A stretch of DNA of 46,030 nt from an uncultured bacterium (GCA_938041455.1 CALITO010000025.1:1-46030), one strand, 5' to 3'; numbered from the stretch's first letter, positions 7,083-14,162 are shown. Notes: generated by a model from the letters alone, not told the origin. Numbers and translations: made by a program.

Positions 7083-7964
7083 TCAGTATCCGCATATCTT
7101 TCTATACAAGGAGACAACCTTTTGTATATAAGATTGCGTTTCCTTATAAGGGGGAATGCCCCTATACTTCCTCACCGCGCCCGAACCTGCATTATAACAA
7201 GCAAGGGCAAGGGCGAGCTGGTAGGGGTCCCCTTCGAACTTCTCAAGGTGCCCCCGAATGAGCCGAATGGAGGCGGAAATGTTTTCCAAGGGGTCAAAGG
7301 GGTTCTTCACCCCCATTCCCGCCGCCGTTTGGGGCATCAGTTGACCGAGGCCCATCGCCCCCTTGGGGGAAACCGCCTTTGGGTCGAAGCCCGATTCAAC
7401 CGCTATCACCGCCACGACCAAGCGAGGGTCCAAGTTGTTTGCAACACTGAAGTAAAGAATAGCCTGAGCTATCAATCTCGCTGAGGCATCATCCATACGG
7501 GGATTGAAATAGAGCACCGCTTTCTTATAAGCCTCTATTATCTCCTCAGGGATGATAAAGGGGAGACCTCCTCGGCTCGTTAGATTGCCCGGTGATGAAG
7601 AAATGGGATAGTAGAAAACCTGCTCGTTATTCTTTTTTTCCCTTTCCTCCCTTGCCCTCGCTTCCCCTTCACTAACCATCAGGACAAACTCATATATCCC
7701 TTCCTCATTAGGGGGCTTGGTCAAAATCCTTACCTCCTTCCCTATATTTATGGGGGAAGGGAATTCCCTAAACCTGATACAGGTTGTGCCATTCTCCCTA
7801 AGGATAAGGGTAAGGGAATTTTTGCTTTTTATGAAGCCTATTATCTCCCCCCGGAACTCCAGATACCCGCCCCTTTTGAGGAGGGAGAAATACTCCTCCA
7901 CAGGAGAAGTAAAAGCGAGGGCTGAGAGGAGGAGGAAAAGGAAGAGGGGGTGCCTCCCTCTCAT
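7083..7964 (-). CDS. Secreted lytic transglycosylase (SLT domain)
   Basis: 293 residues from ATG 7964. Signal peptide 'RGRHPLFLFLLLSALAFTSP' at the N-terminus, then a roughly 100-residue strand-rich region, then an SLT domain from about residue 150. The catalytic glutamate is E190 in 'VIAVESGFDPKAVSPKGAMGLGQLMPQTA', and 'ALACYNAGSGAVRKYRGIPPYKETQSYIQKV' completes the family signature. It cuts peptidoglycan glycan strands with formation of 1,6-anhydromuramic ends. A strong GGAGGTGAT ribosome-binding site 6 nt before 7964 decides the start over the in-frame start at 8009. It overlaps the macro-domain gene by 4 nt. Confidence 0.92.
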   Translation of the reverse strand: MRGRHPLFLFLLLSALAFTSPVEEYFSLLKRGGYLEFRGEIIGFIKSKNSLTLILRENGTTCIRFREFPSPINIGKEVRILTKPPNEEGIYEFVLMVSEGEARAREEREKKNNEQVFYYPISSSPGNLTSRGGLPFIIPEEIIEAYKKAVLYFNPRMDDASARLIAQAILYFSVANNLDPRLVVAVIAVESGFDPKAVSPKGAMGLGQLMPQTAAGMGVKNPFDPLENISASIRLIRGHLEKFEGDPYQLALALACYNAGSGAVRKYRGIPPYKETQSYIQKVVSLYRKICGY

Positions 7965-8476
7965 CCTTCTATCACCTCCTTGAAGGAGTAAAAGGCTTCC
8001 TTGCCCCAAAGGACGAGGATTATTTCTCGCAGATTCTTTAAAGAGGGGGCGATTTCCTCAATTGCTTTCAACATCGCTCGGGCGCTTTCCTTATAAGGGA
8101 ATCCGCCCACGCCCGTTCCCAAGGCAGGTAAAGCCACCTTCCCCAATCCCAACTGCTCAGCGAGGAGAAGGGCACTTCTCGTCGCTTTATAGATTTTTTC
8201 TGCGTCCGTTCTCCTATCATCTCCCATAACCGCCGCGTGGATAACATATTTAGCCTTAAGAGCTCCAGCGGATGTGTGAATAGCCTCCCCTATTTCTATC
8301 GGGCCTTTCGCCACCGCCTCTCTCTCAATACTTGTGCCTCCCTTACTCTTAATTGCACCCGCTACTCCTCCCCCCATCCAAAGGCGGTTGTTAGCCGCAT
8401 TAACTATGGCATCACACTCTATATCCGTTATGTCACCATCTGTAAGGATTATCTCCAGATGATTTATTCGTTTCAT
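7961..8476 (-). CDS. Macro-domain protein (ADP-ribose/O-acetyl-ADP-ribose hydrolase-like)
   Basis: 171 residues, a stand-alone macro domain. Ligand-binding motifs: 'DGDITDIECDAIVNAANNRLWMGGGVAGAI' at the N-terminus and 'VALPALGTGVGGFPYKESARAML' around residues 113-135. Family members bind or deacylate ADP-ribose derivatives in the cytoplasm. The gene follows the HD-GYP gene after 36 nt, and its ribosome-binding site AGAGGAAG (8484-8477) is exactly complementary to CTTCCTCT right after the HD-GYP stop codon, so initiation may be gated by a hairpin. Downstream it is coupled to the transglycosylase by ATGA. Confidence 0.92.
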   Translation of the reverse strand: MKRINHLEIILTDGDITDIECDAIVNAANNRLWMGGGVAGAIKSKGGTSIEREAVAKGPIEIGEAIHTSAGALKAKYVIHAAVMGDDRRTDAEKIYKATRSALLLAEQLGLGKVALPALGTGVGGFPYKESARAMLKAIEEIAPSLKNLREIILVLWGKEAFYSFKEVIEG

Positions 8477-8512
8477 CTTCCTCTAAAATGTTATATTCCC
8501 CTTAAGAGGAAG
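8477..8512 (-). promoter_or_regulatory. Inverted repeat sequestering the macro-domain gene's ribosome-binding site
   Basis: The 36-nt spacer between the HD-GYP stop and the macro-domain ATG is exactly bounded by 8-bp perfect inverted arms: CTTCCTCT (8512-8505 on the minus strand) and AGAGGAAG (8484-8477), with a 20-nt AT-rich loop. The second arm is the Shine-Dalgarno sequence abutting the ATG. There is no T-run after it, so it is not a terminator. Confidence 0.45.
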
Positions 8513-9115
8513 TCAAATATTTTTAAACCGAGGGAGTTCCCTTGCCTGGTAGGCTTTAAAGAGTGCCTCCACTACCCTGGGGTCGAAAGCCCTCCCACTG
8601 TTTCTTCTTATTTCCATAAGGGCTTCTGTTACAGGGAGAGACCAGCGGTGGGGACGCTTACAAGTCATCGCTTCAAACGCATCCGCACAGGCGAGAATCC
8701 TCGCCCCTAAAGGTATCTCCTCCCTCGCTATGCCATCGGGATAACCATTCCCATCGTATGCCTCGTGATGATGCTTGATTATCTTCAAAACACCTTCCAA
8801 GCCGGGGATATGCTGGAGCATCTGGACGCTGAAAAGGGGATGTTTTTCCATTATGCTTCTCTCATCAGTAGTTAACCTCCCCTGTTTTTGCGTTATCTCC
8901 GGGGGAACACCCAACATACCGATGTCATGGAGGAGGCAAGCCAAAGACAAGTCCGCATCCTCATAAGGTGGCTCTAAGTGCTTCGCTATCGCCTGAGCAT
9001 ATTCCAATACCCTTAGAGAATGTCCCGGAGCATAGCCCTCCGCCTCCTCAACAGCACTTATAACCGCCTTCAAAATCTCGAAAAGTTGTTCCGCGTTGAA
9101 AGGTTGTCCTTTCAT
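8513..9115 (-). CDS. HD-GYP domain phosphodiesterase
   Basis: 200 residues, essentially a lone HD-GYP domain. The HD pair is at 63-64 in 'LLHDIGMLGVP', and the extended GYP signature is HHE (115-117), DG (120-121) and GYP (123-125). Further metal-ligand context is 'MEKHPLFSVQML' and 'ILACADAFEAMT'. Family members hydrolyse cyclic di-GMP (some cGAMP) with a di- or tri-iron centre. No receiver or membrane sensor is fused. No GGDEF cyclase is in the window. It overlaps the TIM-barrel gene by 4 nt, so it is second in this operon. Confidence 0.92.
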   Translation of the reverse strand: MKGQPFNAEQLFEILKAVISAVEEAEGYAPGHSLRVLEYAQAIAKHLEPPYEDADLSLACLLHDIGMLGVPPEITQKQGRLTTDERSIMEKHPLFSVQMLQHIPGLEGVLKIIKHHHEAYDGNGYPDGIAREEIPLGARILACADAFEAMTCKRPHRWSLPVTEALMEIRRNSGRAFDPRVVEALFKAYQARELPRFKNI

Positions 9116-9870
9116 ATCCCGAAGAACTCCTTGATGAACCGCCTTTGCATCTTGGCACTTATTAGGGGAAGGTTCTTGCTCCTATCCAATTCCGCCACCA
9201 GCCAGCCAGCGAACTTTATCTCCTCTAACACCACCTTCACCTTCGTGAAGTCCACAATTCCCTCCCCCAACTCTGTGAAATCGTTGTCCTTGGTGTCCTT
9301 TAGATGAAGGTATCTTATCCTCTCCTTATACTCCTCCATAACCATTCCCGGGTCCATTCCCATCAACGCCAGATGACCAGTATCAAAGGCAAAGTAAAAG
9401 GAATGAGGGGAAGTATTTTGGGCTAGGAAGTCTATCTCTTCTTTCGTCTCTATGAGTGTCCAAGCATGGTTGTGGAAGGCTACATCCACTCCGAGCTCCT
9501 TACACCTTTTCCCAATCTCGTCGCATCCTCTGGCGAAAAGCTTATAAACCTCTCTGGGGACGGGCTTTTTCACCCCACTCGCTGCCACCACGAGCACATC
9601 GCAGGAAAACTCCTCCTTGAGAATCCTTGCCATCTCCACCGCCCTCTTTATCTCCTCTTCCTGTTTATCTTCTTCAAGCAAGTTCAATCCCAGATAAGTC
9701 GATGTCACAACCAGCTGGTTCACCTCGAGAATTCGCTTAAGCTCCTCCAGTGCCCCCAAATAATTAGCGAGGGGAGCCTCCACTCCCTCAAATCCTGCCT
9801 CCTTAATCTCTTTAGCGATTTCTTCAAAGGGAACATCGCCCCAAGTGATTGGTTGGATGCCTGCCCGCAT
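9112..9870 (-). CDS. Sugar phosphate isomerase/epimerase-family TIM barrel (AP endonuclease 2 fold)
   Basis: 252 residues. 'MRAGIQPITWGDVPFEEIAKEIKEAGFEGVEAP', 'DVAFHNHAWTLIETKEEIDFL', 'FYFAFDTGHLALMGMDP', 'IRYLHLKDTKD' and 'GWLVAELDRSK' are the strands and metal ligands of the xylose-isomerase-like TIM barrel (IolE/inosose dehydratase-like group). The substrate cannot be told from sequence. The start at 9870 gives a natural first strand; an in-frame extension to 10116 crosses the divergent promoter region and is rejected. A good promoter (TTGACA-N16-TAAACT) gives a leader of about 41 nt with a GGGAG ribosome-binding site. It heads the long minus-strand train. Confidence 0.88.
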   Translation of the reverse strand: MRAGIQPITWGDVPFEEIAKEIKEAGFEGVEAPLANYLGALEELKRILEVNQLVVTSTYLGLNLLEEDKQEEEIKRAVEMARILKEEFSCDVLVVAASGVKKPVPREVYKLFARGCDEIGKRCKELGVDVAFHNHAWTLIETKEEIDFLAQNTSPHSFYFAFDTGHLALMGMDPGMVMEEYKERIRYLHLKDTKDNDFTELGEGIVDFTKVKVVLEEIKFAGWLVAELDRSKNLPLISAKMQRRFIKEFFGI

Positions 9871-9917
9871 AGGTGAATCGCTCCCTTCTTTATGGTTTAT
9901 CCGGTTTAACTTATAAT

Positions 9918-9945
9918 AGTTTACAGTGAAATCCCCCTCTGTCAA
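9918..9945 (-). promoter_or_regulatory. Sigma-70-type promoter of the minus-strand train
   Basis: Minus-strand perfect -35 TTGACA (9945-9940), 16-nt spacer, -10 TAAACT (9923-9918). The next gene start is 47 nt downstream of the -10. It lies back to back with the FmdE-gene promoter. Confidence 0.5.
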
Positions 9946-9979
9946 GAAAAATTCACCTTTTATGAGAGTGAATAAAATA

Positions 9980-9985
9980 TATAAT
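9980..9985 (+). promoter_or_regulatory. -10 box of a leaderless promoter
   Basis: TATAAT ending 7 nt before the ATG at 9993, the same spacing seen at 528-541 and 35551-35564. No Shine-Dalgarno is present, and an earlier in-frame ATG at 9984 overlaps the -10 itself, so 9993 is the better start. Confidence 0.5.
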
Positions 9986-9992
9986 GAATAAT

Positions 9993-10385
9993 ATGGACTT
10001 AGAGAGAGCGAAGGAATTTCACGGTCATTTGGGGCCCTTTTTAGTGCTGGGCATACGCCTTGGGGAAGAAGCCCTGGCCAAGCTGGGGGGAACGAAGTAT
10101 TTTGGGCTGAAGGCAACGGTGTTCTCCCCGATTGAACCGCCGGAAAGATGTATGGTGGATGGTATCCAGCTTTCCACCGGCTGCACCTTTGGCAAGGGGA
10201 ATATAGAAATAGTTCCCTCTCGCCGGCTCGCCCTTTTCCTTCGCAGGGGGGATAAGGGGGTAAGGGTAGAGGTAAAAGAGAAAGCTTTGCAGGAGATAAG
10301 ACAGTGGCTCGAAGAAGAGGGCGAACACTCCGCAGTTCAAAAACTATTAAACCTTCCCAAGGGGGATTTGTTCTCCGAAGGATAA
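9993..10385 (+). CDS. FmdE-domain protein
   Basis: About 130 residues. 'AKEFHGHLGPFLVLGIRLGEEAL' at the N-terminus and 'CMVDGIQLSTGCTFGKGNIEI' (about 50-70) are the conserved blocks of the FmdE family, named after a protein associated with molybdenum formylmethanofuran dehydrogenase. The Cys/His residues in these blocks suggest a metal site. No dehydrogenase or molybdenum-cofactor genes are nearby, so a partner is not evident. The C-terminal zinc-finger extension of longer FmdE proteins is absent. The chosen start (ATG 9993, rather than 9984) follows from the leaderless promoter. Confidence 0.85.
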   Translation: MDLERAKEFHGHLGPFLVLGIRLGEEALAKLGGTKYFGLKATVFSPIEPPERCMVDGIQLSTGCTFGKGNIEIVPSRRLALFLRRGDKGVRVEVKEKALQEIRQWLEEEGEHSAVQKLLNLPKGDLFSEG

Positions 10386-10402
10386 ATTTTTTTAAAAATC
10401 TC

Positions 10403-10430
10403 TTGACGAGATCGAAGGATGTATTAAAAT
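10403..10430 (+). promoter_or_regulatory. Promoter of the pseudopilin gene
   Basis: -35 TTGACG (10403-10408), 16-nt spacer, -10 TAAAAT (10425-10430). The -10 lies in the first copy of an 18-bp tandem repeat, so a second TAAAAT follows 18 bp downstream. Confidence 0.5.
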
Positions 10431-10456
10431 AAGTTCAAGTATTAAAATAAGTTCAA
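10421..10456 (+). repeat. Perfect 18-bp tandem duplication over the -10 region
   Basis: GTATTAAAATAAGTTCAA occurs twice in direct succession (10421-10438 and 10439-10456), immediately before the AAGGAGGTGA ribosome-binding site. Confidence 0.85.
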
Positions 10457-10475
10457 AGGAAAGGAGGTGAGAAAA

Positions 10476-11294
10476 ATGAGGCGAAAAGGGTTTACGCTGA
10501 TAGAATTGTTGGTGGTGATAGCTATCATTGCCATTCTCGCCGCCATTCTCTTCCCTGTTTTCAGTAGGGCGAGAGAAGCAGCAAGGAAAGCAGCTTGTAT
10601 ATCCAACCTGAAGCAAATAGGAACGGCTATGAATATGTATGCCCAAGATTGGGACGAGACATGGGTGCCGATGTGGACCCCGAGTTGGTATCAAGGTCAA
10701 TGGGGGCGTGATTGGTGGATGTGGCTCATCCAACCCTATGTAAAGAACCTCCAGATGTTCAAATGCCCCAGCAACATCGCTGGTTGGCGTGGCTATGCTG
10801 TTTGGGGTAACCCCAACTCTGGCGAAGGACCATTTGCTATGTGTGCGGACCTCGCCAACTCCTACCACCGCTTCTGGGGAGGCTATGGAATGAACTGGAC
10901 CGCCTTCTCATCCCAGAATGCGGGAGGAACGAGGGGTTGTTTTGGCCCTGGCGACCGAGGGGAGTTGGGGAGCAACACCAAGCTCGCAGCCATAATGGTT
11001 CCAGCAGAGACAATAGCGGTTATGGACAGCAATTGCGTGGTCGTGGGAAGGTTGCCCTGCTGGCCTAACCCTGCTTCAACCGCTCCCACACCGGGACAAT
11101 GCTTCGACCCCGAGGACTCGGGCAGGGGATGGTGTGGATGTGCTTATCCCCAGGGAAACCAAATATTAAAGGGCTTCAAACGGCATAGCGATGGTGGCGT
11201 GGTCCTCTTCGTAGATGGACATGTCAAGTGGCTCCAGACGACCTATAACTATAAGCCTGGTGACCCCTTCTACCTCTGGAGAGTTTATAAGTGA
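10476..11294 (+). CDS. Type IV pilin-like / type II secretion pseudopilin with H-X9-DG motif
   Basis: 272 residues. '[21 protein letters not shown]' is a class III prepilin signal: cleavage after G5, mature F1 and Glu at +5, followed by the hydrophobic assembly helix. '[32 protein letters not shown]' and the C-terminal '[17 protein letters not shown]' (the H-X9-DG processing-associated motif) place it in the DUF1559-like family that is greatly expanded in Armatimonadota and Planctomycetes. It is probably an envelope-anchored filament or surface protein; no prepilin peptidase or ATPase is nearby. The AAGGAGGTGA box at 10461-10470 decides ATG 10476 over the GTG at 10467. The small membrane peptide gene follows after 30 nt. 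Confidence 0.93.
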   Translation: MRRKGFTLIELLVVIAIIAILAAILFPVFSRAREAARKAACISNLKQIGTAMNMYAQDWDETWVPMWTPSWYQGQWGRDWWMWLIQPYVKNLQMFKCPSNIAGWRGYAVWGNPNSGEGPFAMCADLANSYHRFWGGYGMNWTAFSSQNAGGTRGCFGPGDRGELGSNTKLAAIMVPAETIAVMDSNCVVVGRLPCWPNPASTAPTPGQCFDPEDSGRGWCGCAYPQGNQILKGFKRHSDGGVVLFVDGHVKWLQTTYNYKPGDPFYLWRVYK

Positions 11295-11324
11295 AATGGG
11301 CAGATAAGAAAGGAGGTAAATTAA

Positions 11325-11564
11325 ATGTCTGCAGGCAAGAGAGGTGTGAGTCCGGCGCTAGCGGTGATAATCATCATCGTGGTGTTGGCCATCATCTTCT
11401 TCATCTACTGGAAGGCATCCCATAAGAAAGTCGTAACTCCCCCTCCCGGAGAGATGATGAAGAAGTTTATGCCGAATATGCCCACTGGACCAACAGGACC
11501 AACGCCGCCGGGTGCAAAGGGCCCAGCTGGTCAACCCACTGCGCCGGCTCCGCCTGGAGGATAA
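11325..11564 (+). CDS. Small membrane peptide with collagen-like Pro/Gly tail
   Basis: 79 residues. One membrane helix (about residues 11-29, ALAVIIIIVVLAIIFFIYW), a short basic stretch, then a low-complexity tail with 'GPTGPT', 'PPGAKGPAGQP' and 'PAPPGG'. An AAGGAGGT ribosome-binding site 7 nt upstream and a strong terminator downstream support expression. I recognise no family. It follows the pseudopilin gene directly and shares its transcript, so an accessory or anchoring role for the surface protein is possible (inference). The opposite-strand frames here are shadows. Confidence 0.75.
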   Translation: MSAGKRGVSPALAVIIIIVVLAIIFFIYWKASHKKVVTPPPGEMMKKFMPNMPTGPTGPTPPGAKGPAGQPTAPAPPGG

Positions 11565-11572
11565 GGAAACCA

Positions 11573-11606
11573 TTGGGCGAGGGGATGCGTGCATCCCCTC
11601 GCCCAA
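11573..11606 (+). other. Perfect 16-bp inverted repeat without T-run
   Basis: TTGGGCGAGGGGATGC and its exact complement are separated by only GT. It sits 9 nt after the stop of the 79-residue gene and 22 nt before the terminator hairpin. With no following T-run it is probably an mRNA 3'-end stabiliser or protein-binding palindrome rather than a terminator. Confidence 0.6.
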
Positions 11607-11627
11607 GATGAATCAAAAAGGAGTTCC

Positions 11628-11665
11628 CCCAAAGGCAAGGGCAGAGCCCTTGCCTTTGGGTTTTT
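11628..11665 (+). terminator. Rho-independent terminator
   Basis: A perfect 15-bp stem CCCAAAGGCAAGGGC / GCCCTTGCCTTTGGG with a 3-nt AGA loop, followed directly by TTTTT. It ends the pseudopilin operon. Confidence 0.92.
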
Positions 11666-11690
11666 AACAACTTCCCATTTCATTTTTCGG

Positions 11691-11719
11691 TTGACCTTCC
11701 CCTTATCGGGTTTTAAAAT
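11691..11719 (+). promoter_or_regulatory. Sigma-70-type promoter
   Basis: -35 TTGACC (11691-11696), 17-nt spacer, -10 TAAAAT (11714-11719). Predicted start about 8 nt before the ATG at 11735, so the leader is very short and lacks a real ribosome-binding site. Confidence 0.55.
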
Positions 11720-11734
11720 TAAACTTAACGAAGT

Positions 11735-12223
11735 ATGCAATGGGACGAATTTCTTAAAGCGATCAAAGAAAAATTGAGCCCTTTCCAAGGAATGGTAACC
11801 TATGGCAACCTCCGCTGGGGGGCCCATTTATGGGGCGAGGGTGAGGATTCCACTTATGTCTTCTCCCTCGTCTACGAAACGCCGGGAGGCTCTACTAACC
11901 AGCTGAGCGTCTATTATCGCCCCGTGCTTGACAGATTTGAAGCCCTCGGACAACAGCCAGAAGAGGATTTGCGGACGAGCTCCCTTGAAGAGGTCATCCA
12001 GTGGTTAGAGGAGAAAGTAATGAGAATACCCAAAATAAGATTGGCAAAACTAAAAAGCAATATAGACCAGTGGTTTGCCAGTGGAAGAACGAGAATGGAA
12101 ATGCTCCAAGAAATGAACAAGCTTCTTCAAGTTGATTTCAAAGGGGGAAGCATTACTCATACCGAGCTACGAGAGGGCATACAGTATATCCTTTCCCTGC
12201 TTGAGAAAAATAGAAAGCCGTAG
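11735..12223 (+). CDS. Hypothetical protein
   Basis: 162 residues, soluble, no signal peptide or membrane helix. It starts 'MQWDEFLKAIKEKL', has a strand-rich middle ('YVFSLVYETPGGSTNQLSVYYRP') and a mostly helical C-terminal half with many Lys/Arg ('IPKIRLAKLKSNIDQWFASG'). I recognise no family. It begins a transcript that continues into ilvE 14 nt after its stop. The near-leaderless promoter at 11691-11719 supports the start. Confidence 0.7.
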   Translation: MQWDEFLKAIKEKLSPFQGMVTYGNLRWGAHLWGEGEDSTYVFSLVYETPGGSTNQLSVYYRPVLDRFEALGQQPEEDLRTSSLEEVIQWLEEKVMRIPKIRLAKLKSNIDQWFASGRTRMEMLQEMNKLLQVDFKGGSITHTELREGIQYILSLLEKNRKP

Positions 12224-12237
12224 AGGGGGAAGTGAAA

Positions 12238-13110
12238 ATGCTCATCTATCTAAACGGAAAATTCGTTCCTAAGGAAGAAGCAAAAATTTCCGTCTTCGAC
12301 CATGGTTTTCTCTATGGGGATGGTGTTTTTGAGGGGATAAGGATTTATAACCGCCGGGTTTTCAAGCTGAGGGAGCATATAAAGCGTCTCTTTGACTCCG
12401 CTAAGGCAATCGCCCTCCAGCCCCCCTTAACAGAGGAGGAACTGGTGGAAGCAACACTGGAGACTGTTAGAGTGAATAACCTCACAGAGGGCTATATAAG
12501 GGTCGTCATCTCCCGAGGGGAAGGGGATTTAGGGCTTGACCCCCGAAAATGCCCCAACCCCAATGTAGTGATAATAGCGGACAGGATTGAGATTTACCCC
12601 CCAGAGGTTTACAAAAGGGGGATGAAAATCGTCACCGTCTCCGTAAGGCGTAATTCTCCTCAAGCTCTCAATCCCAATATCAAATCCTTAAATTATCTTA
12701 ATAACATATTGGCAAAGATAGAGGCTAACAGGGCAAATGTGCCCGAGGCTATTATGCTTTCCATAGATGGTTATGTGGCGGAAGCCACTGGGGATAACAT
12801 CTTCATAGTGAAAAACAAGACCCTTATCACCCCTCCCCTTTATCTTGGCGCTCTACCGGGTATAACCCGCCAGATCGCGAAGGAGTTGGCTGAGAAAAGG
12901 GGAATCCCAACGGAGGAAAAGCCCTTCACCCTTTACGAGGTCTACACGGCGGACGAGTGCTTCCTGACGGGAACGGCGGCGGAAATCGTTCCCGTGGTAG
13001 AGGTGGATGGGAGGAAAATAGGGAAAGGAGTGCCCGGGGAGATAACCCTCCTTTTGATGGAAGACTTCCACAATTATGTAAAGCAGGAGGGGGAAGAGGT
13101 CTATAAATGA
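12238..13110 (+). CDS. ilvE: Branched-chain amino acid aminotransferase (class IV PLP)
   Basis: 290 residues from ATG 12238, with AGAGGGGGAAG as the ribosome-binding site; a GTG at 12232 is inside that site. The fold-type IV signatures are 'FDHGFLYGDGVFEGIRIYN', the PLP lysine K149 in 'NPNIKSLNYLNN', and 'EATGDNIFIVKN' plus 'FLTGTAAEIVPV'. It transfers amino groups between Val/Leu/Ile and 2-oxoglutarate; D-amino-acid transaminases share the fold, but the motifs fit IlvE better. Its stop TGA overlaps an ATG at 13107, the apparent translational start for the mcsB-like gene, though in a different frame from the conserved mcsB sequence. Confidence 0.92.
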   Translation: MLIYLNGKFVPKEEAKISVFDHGFLYGDGVFEGIRIYNRRVFKLREHIKRLFDSAKAIALQPPLTEEELVEATLETVRVNNLTEGYIRVVISRGEGDLGLDPRKCPNPNVVIIADRIEIYPPEVYKRGMKIVTVSVRRNSPQALNPNIKSLNYLNNILAKIEANRANVPEAIMLSIDGYVAEATGDNIFIVKNKTLITPPLYLGALPGITRQIAKELAEKRGIPTEEKPFTLYEVYTADECFLTGTAAEIVPVVEVDGRKIGKGVPGEITLLLMEDFHNYVKQEGEEVYK

Positions 13111-14155
13111 CGCCGAGTTTTACTCCCTTATATATGTCAAGGATGTTGCTCCCCTCCTCTGGTTAAAGGAGGAAAGCAACCCTGTTTTTCTCTCCTCTCG
13201 TGCTCGCATAGCGAGAAATATAGCAGGTTTACCATTTCCCCATTTATCTGCCCCGAATATTTTGTCCGAGGCCATAGGAGTAGTTGAGAAAGTGTGGCAA
13301 AAAAACAATTTTCCCTATCTCTTATTTTTCCCCTTAATGATGCTTTCCCCTTTGGAGAAGAATCTCTTCGCCGAACTACACCTTATAAGTAGGGAATTTG
13401 CCCGAGCGGGAACGGAGGGAAGAGCCCTGCTTATTTCCCCCGATGCCTCCCTCAGCGTTATGCTCAATGAAGAGGACCACATAAGGATATCCGCTTTGGA
13501 GAAGGGCAAGGAATTGGAACGGGCAATGAGGAGAGCTTATAAACTTGAAGGGAGTTGGAGGGAAGATATAAAATTCGCTCACTCCCCCGAGACAGGATTC
13601 GTCACCGCAAGCCCAAGCAACTCCGGCACCGGGTTGCGTCTCTCCTTTATCGCTCATCTACCCGCTTTAAACCTGAGGAAGGGCAGGGATTTCATAGAGA
13701 AACAGTTGCTTCCCAATATGGAGATAAGGGGACTATTGGGCGAGGGGAGCACACCCCTCGGCTTTTTCTTCCAGATATCAACGAGGAAAACGCTGGGGAT
13801 TAGCGAGTTAGAGAGCCTGGAGGAAATAAACTCCGCTATGCGAATACTGGAGGAGAGGGAAATGGAGGAAAGAGATAGCCTTTTCAAAGGAGATGCCATT
13901 ATTGAGAAGATAGAGGATGCTTACGCCCACCTTCGTTCCACTACCTCCCTCTCCACTTACTCCGCTACCCAACTCCTTTCCCTCCTGCGACTTGCCTCAG
14001 CAAGAGGGATAATCCCCATATCTTTGGAGAAGATAGACGCCCTTCTTTTCCTCATCCGCCCTACCACCCTCCAGTTCCTCAAGGGAAGGAAGATGAAAAT
14101 AGAAGAAAGAGATAAAGAAAGAGCGAGGTTGATTAGAGAAAACCTGGGCTCTTAA
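13103..14155 (+). CDS. mcsB: McsB-like protein-arginine kinase homologue, divergent, no standard start codon
   Basis: The frame encodes up to about 350 residues alignable to McsB (protein-arginine phosphotransferase that marks proteins for ClpCP). Conserved blocks: 'LSSRARIARNIAGLPFP' (from about 13187), 'PLEKNLFAELHLIS', 'VMLNEEDHIRI', 'SNSGTGLR' and a C-terminal pArg-pocket-like region. Two active-site positions differ: the catalytic Cys of 'SCPTN' is Ser (codon 13610-13612) and the Glu of 'GEGSEA' is Thr (13751-13753). Between the in-frame stop at 13079-13081 and 13262 there is no ATG, GTG, TTG or CTG, yet conserved sequence begins before 13190. The start is given at the ATA at 13103 only as a placeholder. 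The ATG at 13107 is in another frame and would need a -1 shift or one missing base. No mcsA or clpC is adjacent. Confidence 0.75.
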   Translation: MNDAEFYSLIYVKDVAPLLWLKEESNPVFLSSRARIARNIAGLPFPHLSAPNILSEAIGVVEKVWQKNNFPYLLFFPLMMLSPLEKNLFAELHLISREFARAGTEGRALLISPDASLSVMLNEEDHIRISALEKGKELERAMRRAYKLEGSWREDIKFAHSPETGFVTASPSNSGTGLRLSFIAHLPALNLRKGRDFIEKQLLPNMEIRGLLGEGSTPLGFFFQISTRKTLGISELESLEEINSAMRILEEREMEERDSLFKGDAIIEKIEDAYAHLRSTTSLSTYSATQLLSLLRLASARGIIPISLEKIDALLFLIRPTTLQFLKGRKMKIEERDKERARLIRENLGS

Positions 14156-14162
14156 GGAGGAA

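Noticed and set aside
6702-7484. 260-residue plus-strand frame opposite the zinc-ribbon and transglycosylase genes
   Set aside because: Ser/Leu-rich antisense shadow with no motif or ribosome-binding site.
5935-9115. HD-GYP, macro domain, RNase H and SLOG-like genes as a nucleotide-signalling defence island
   Set aside because: The tight train also includes acyP, nth and nfo and lacks a nucleotidyltransferase, effector or mobility gene; this is ordinary operon packing.
9871-10116. N-terminal extension of the TIM-barrel gene
   Set aside because: It would cross the divergent promoter pair and part of the FmdE gene; family homologues begin at about 9870.
10392-10868. 158-residue minus-strand frame over the pilin promoter
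   Set aside because: Antisense to a firmly identified pseudopilin and its ribosome-binding site.
13262-14155. TTG at 13262 as the mcsB start
   Set aside because: It would remove the ATP-binding 'SSRxRxARN' block, which is clearly encoded upstream in the same frame.
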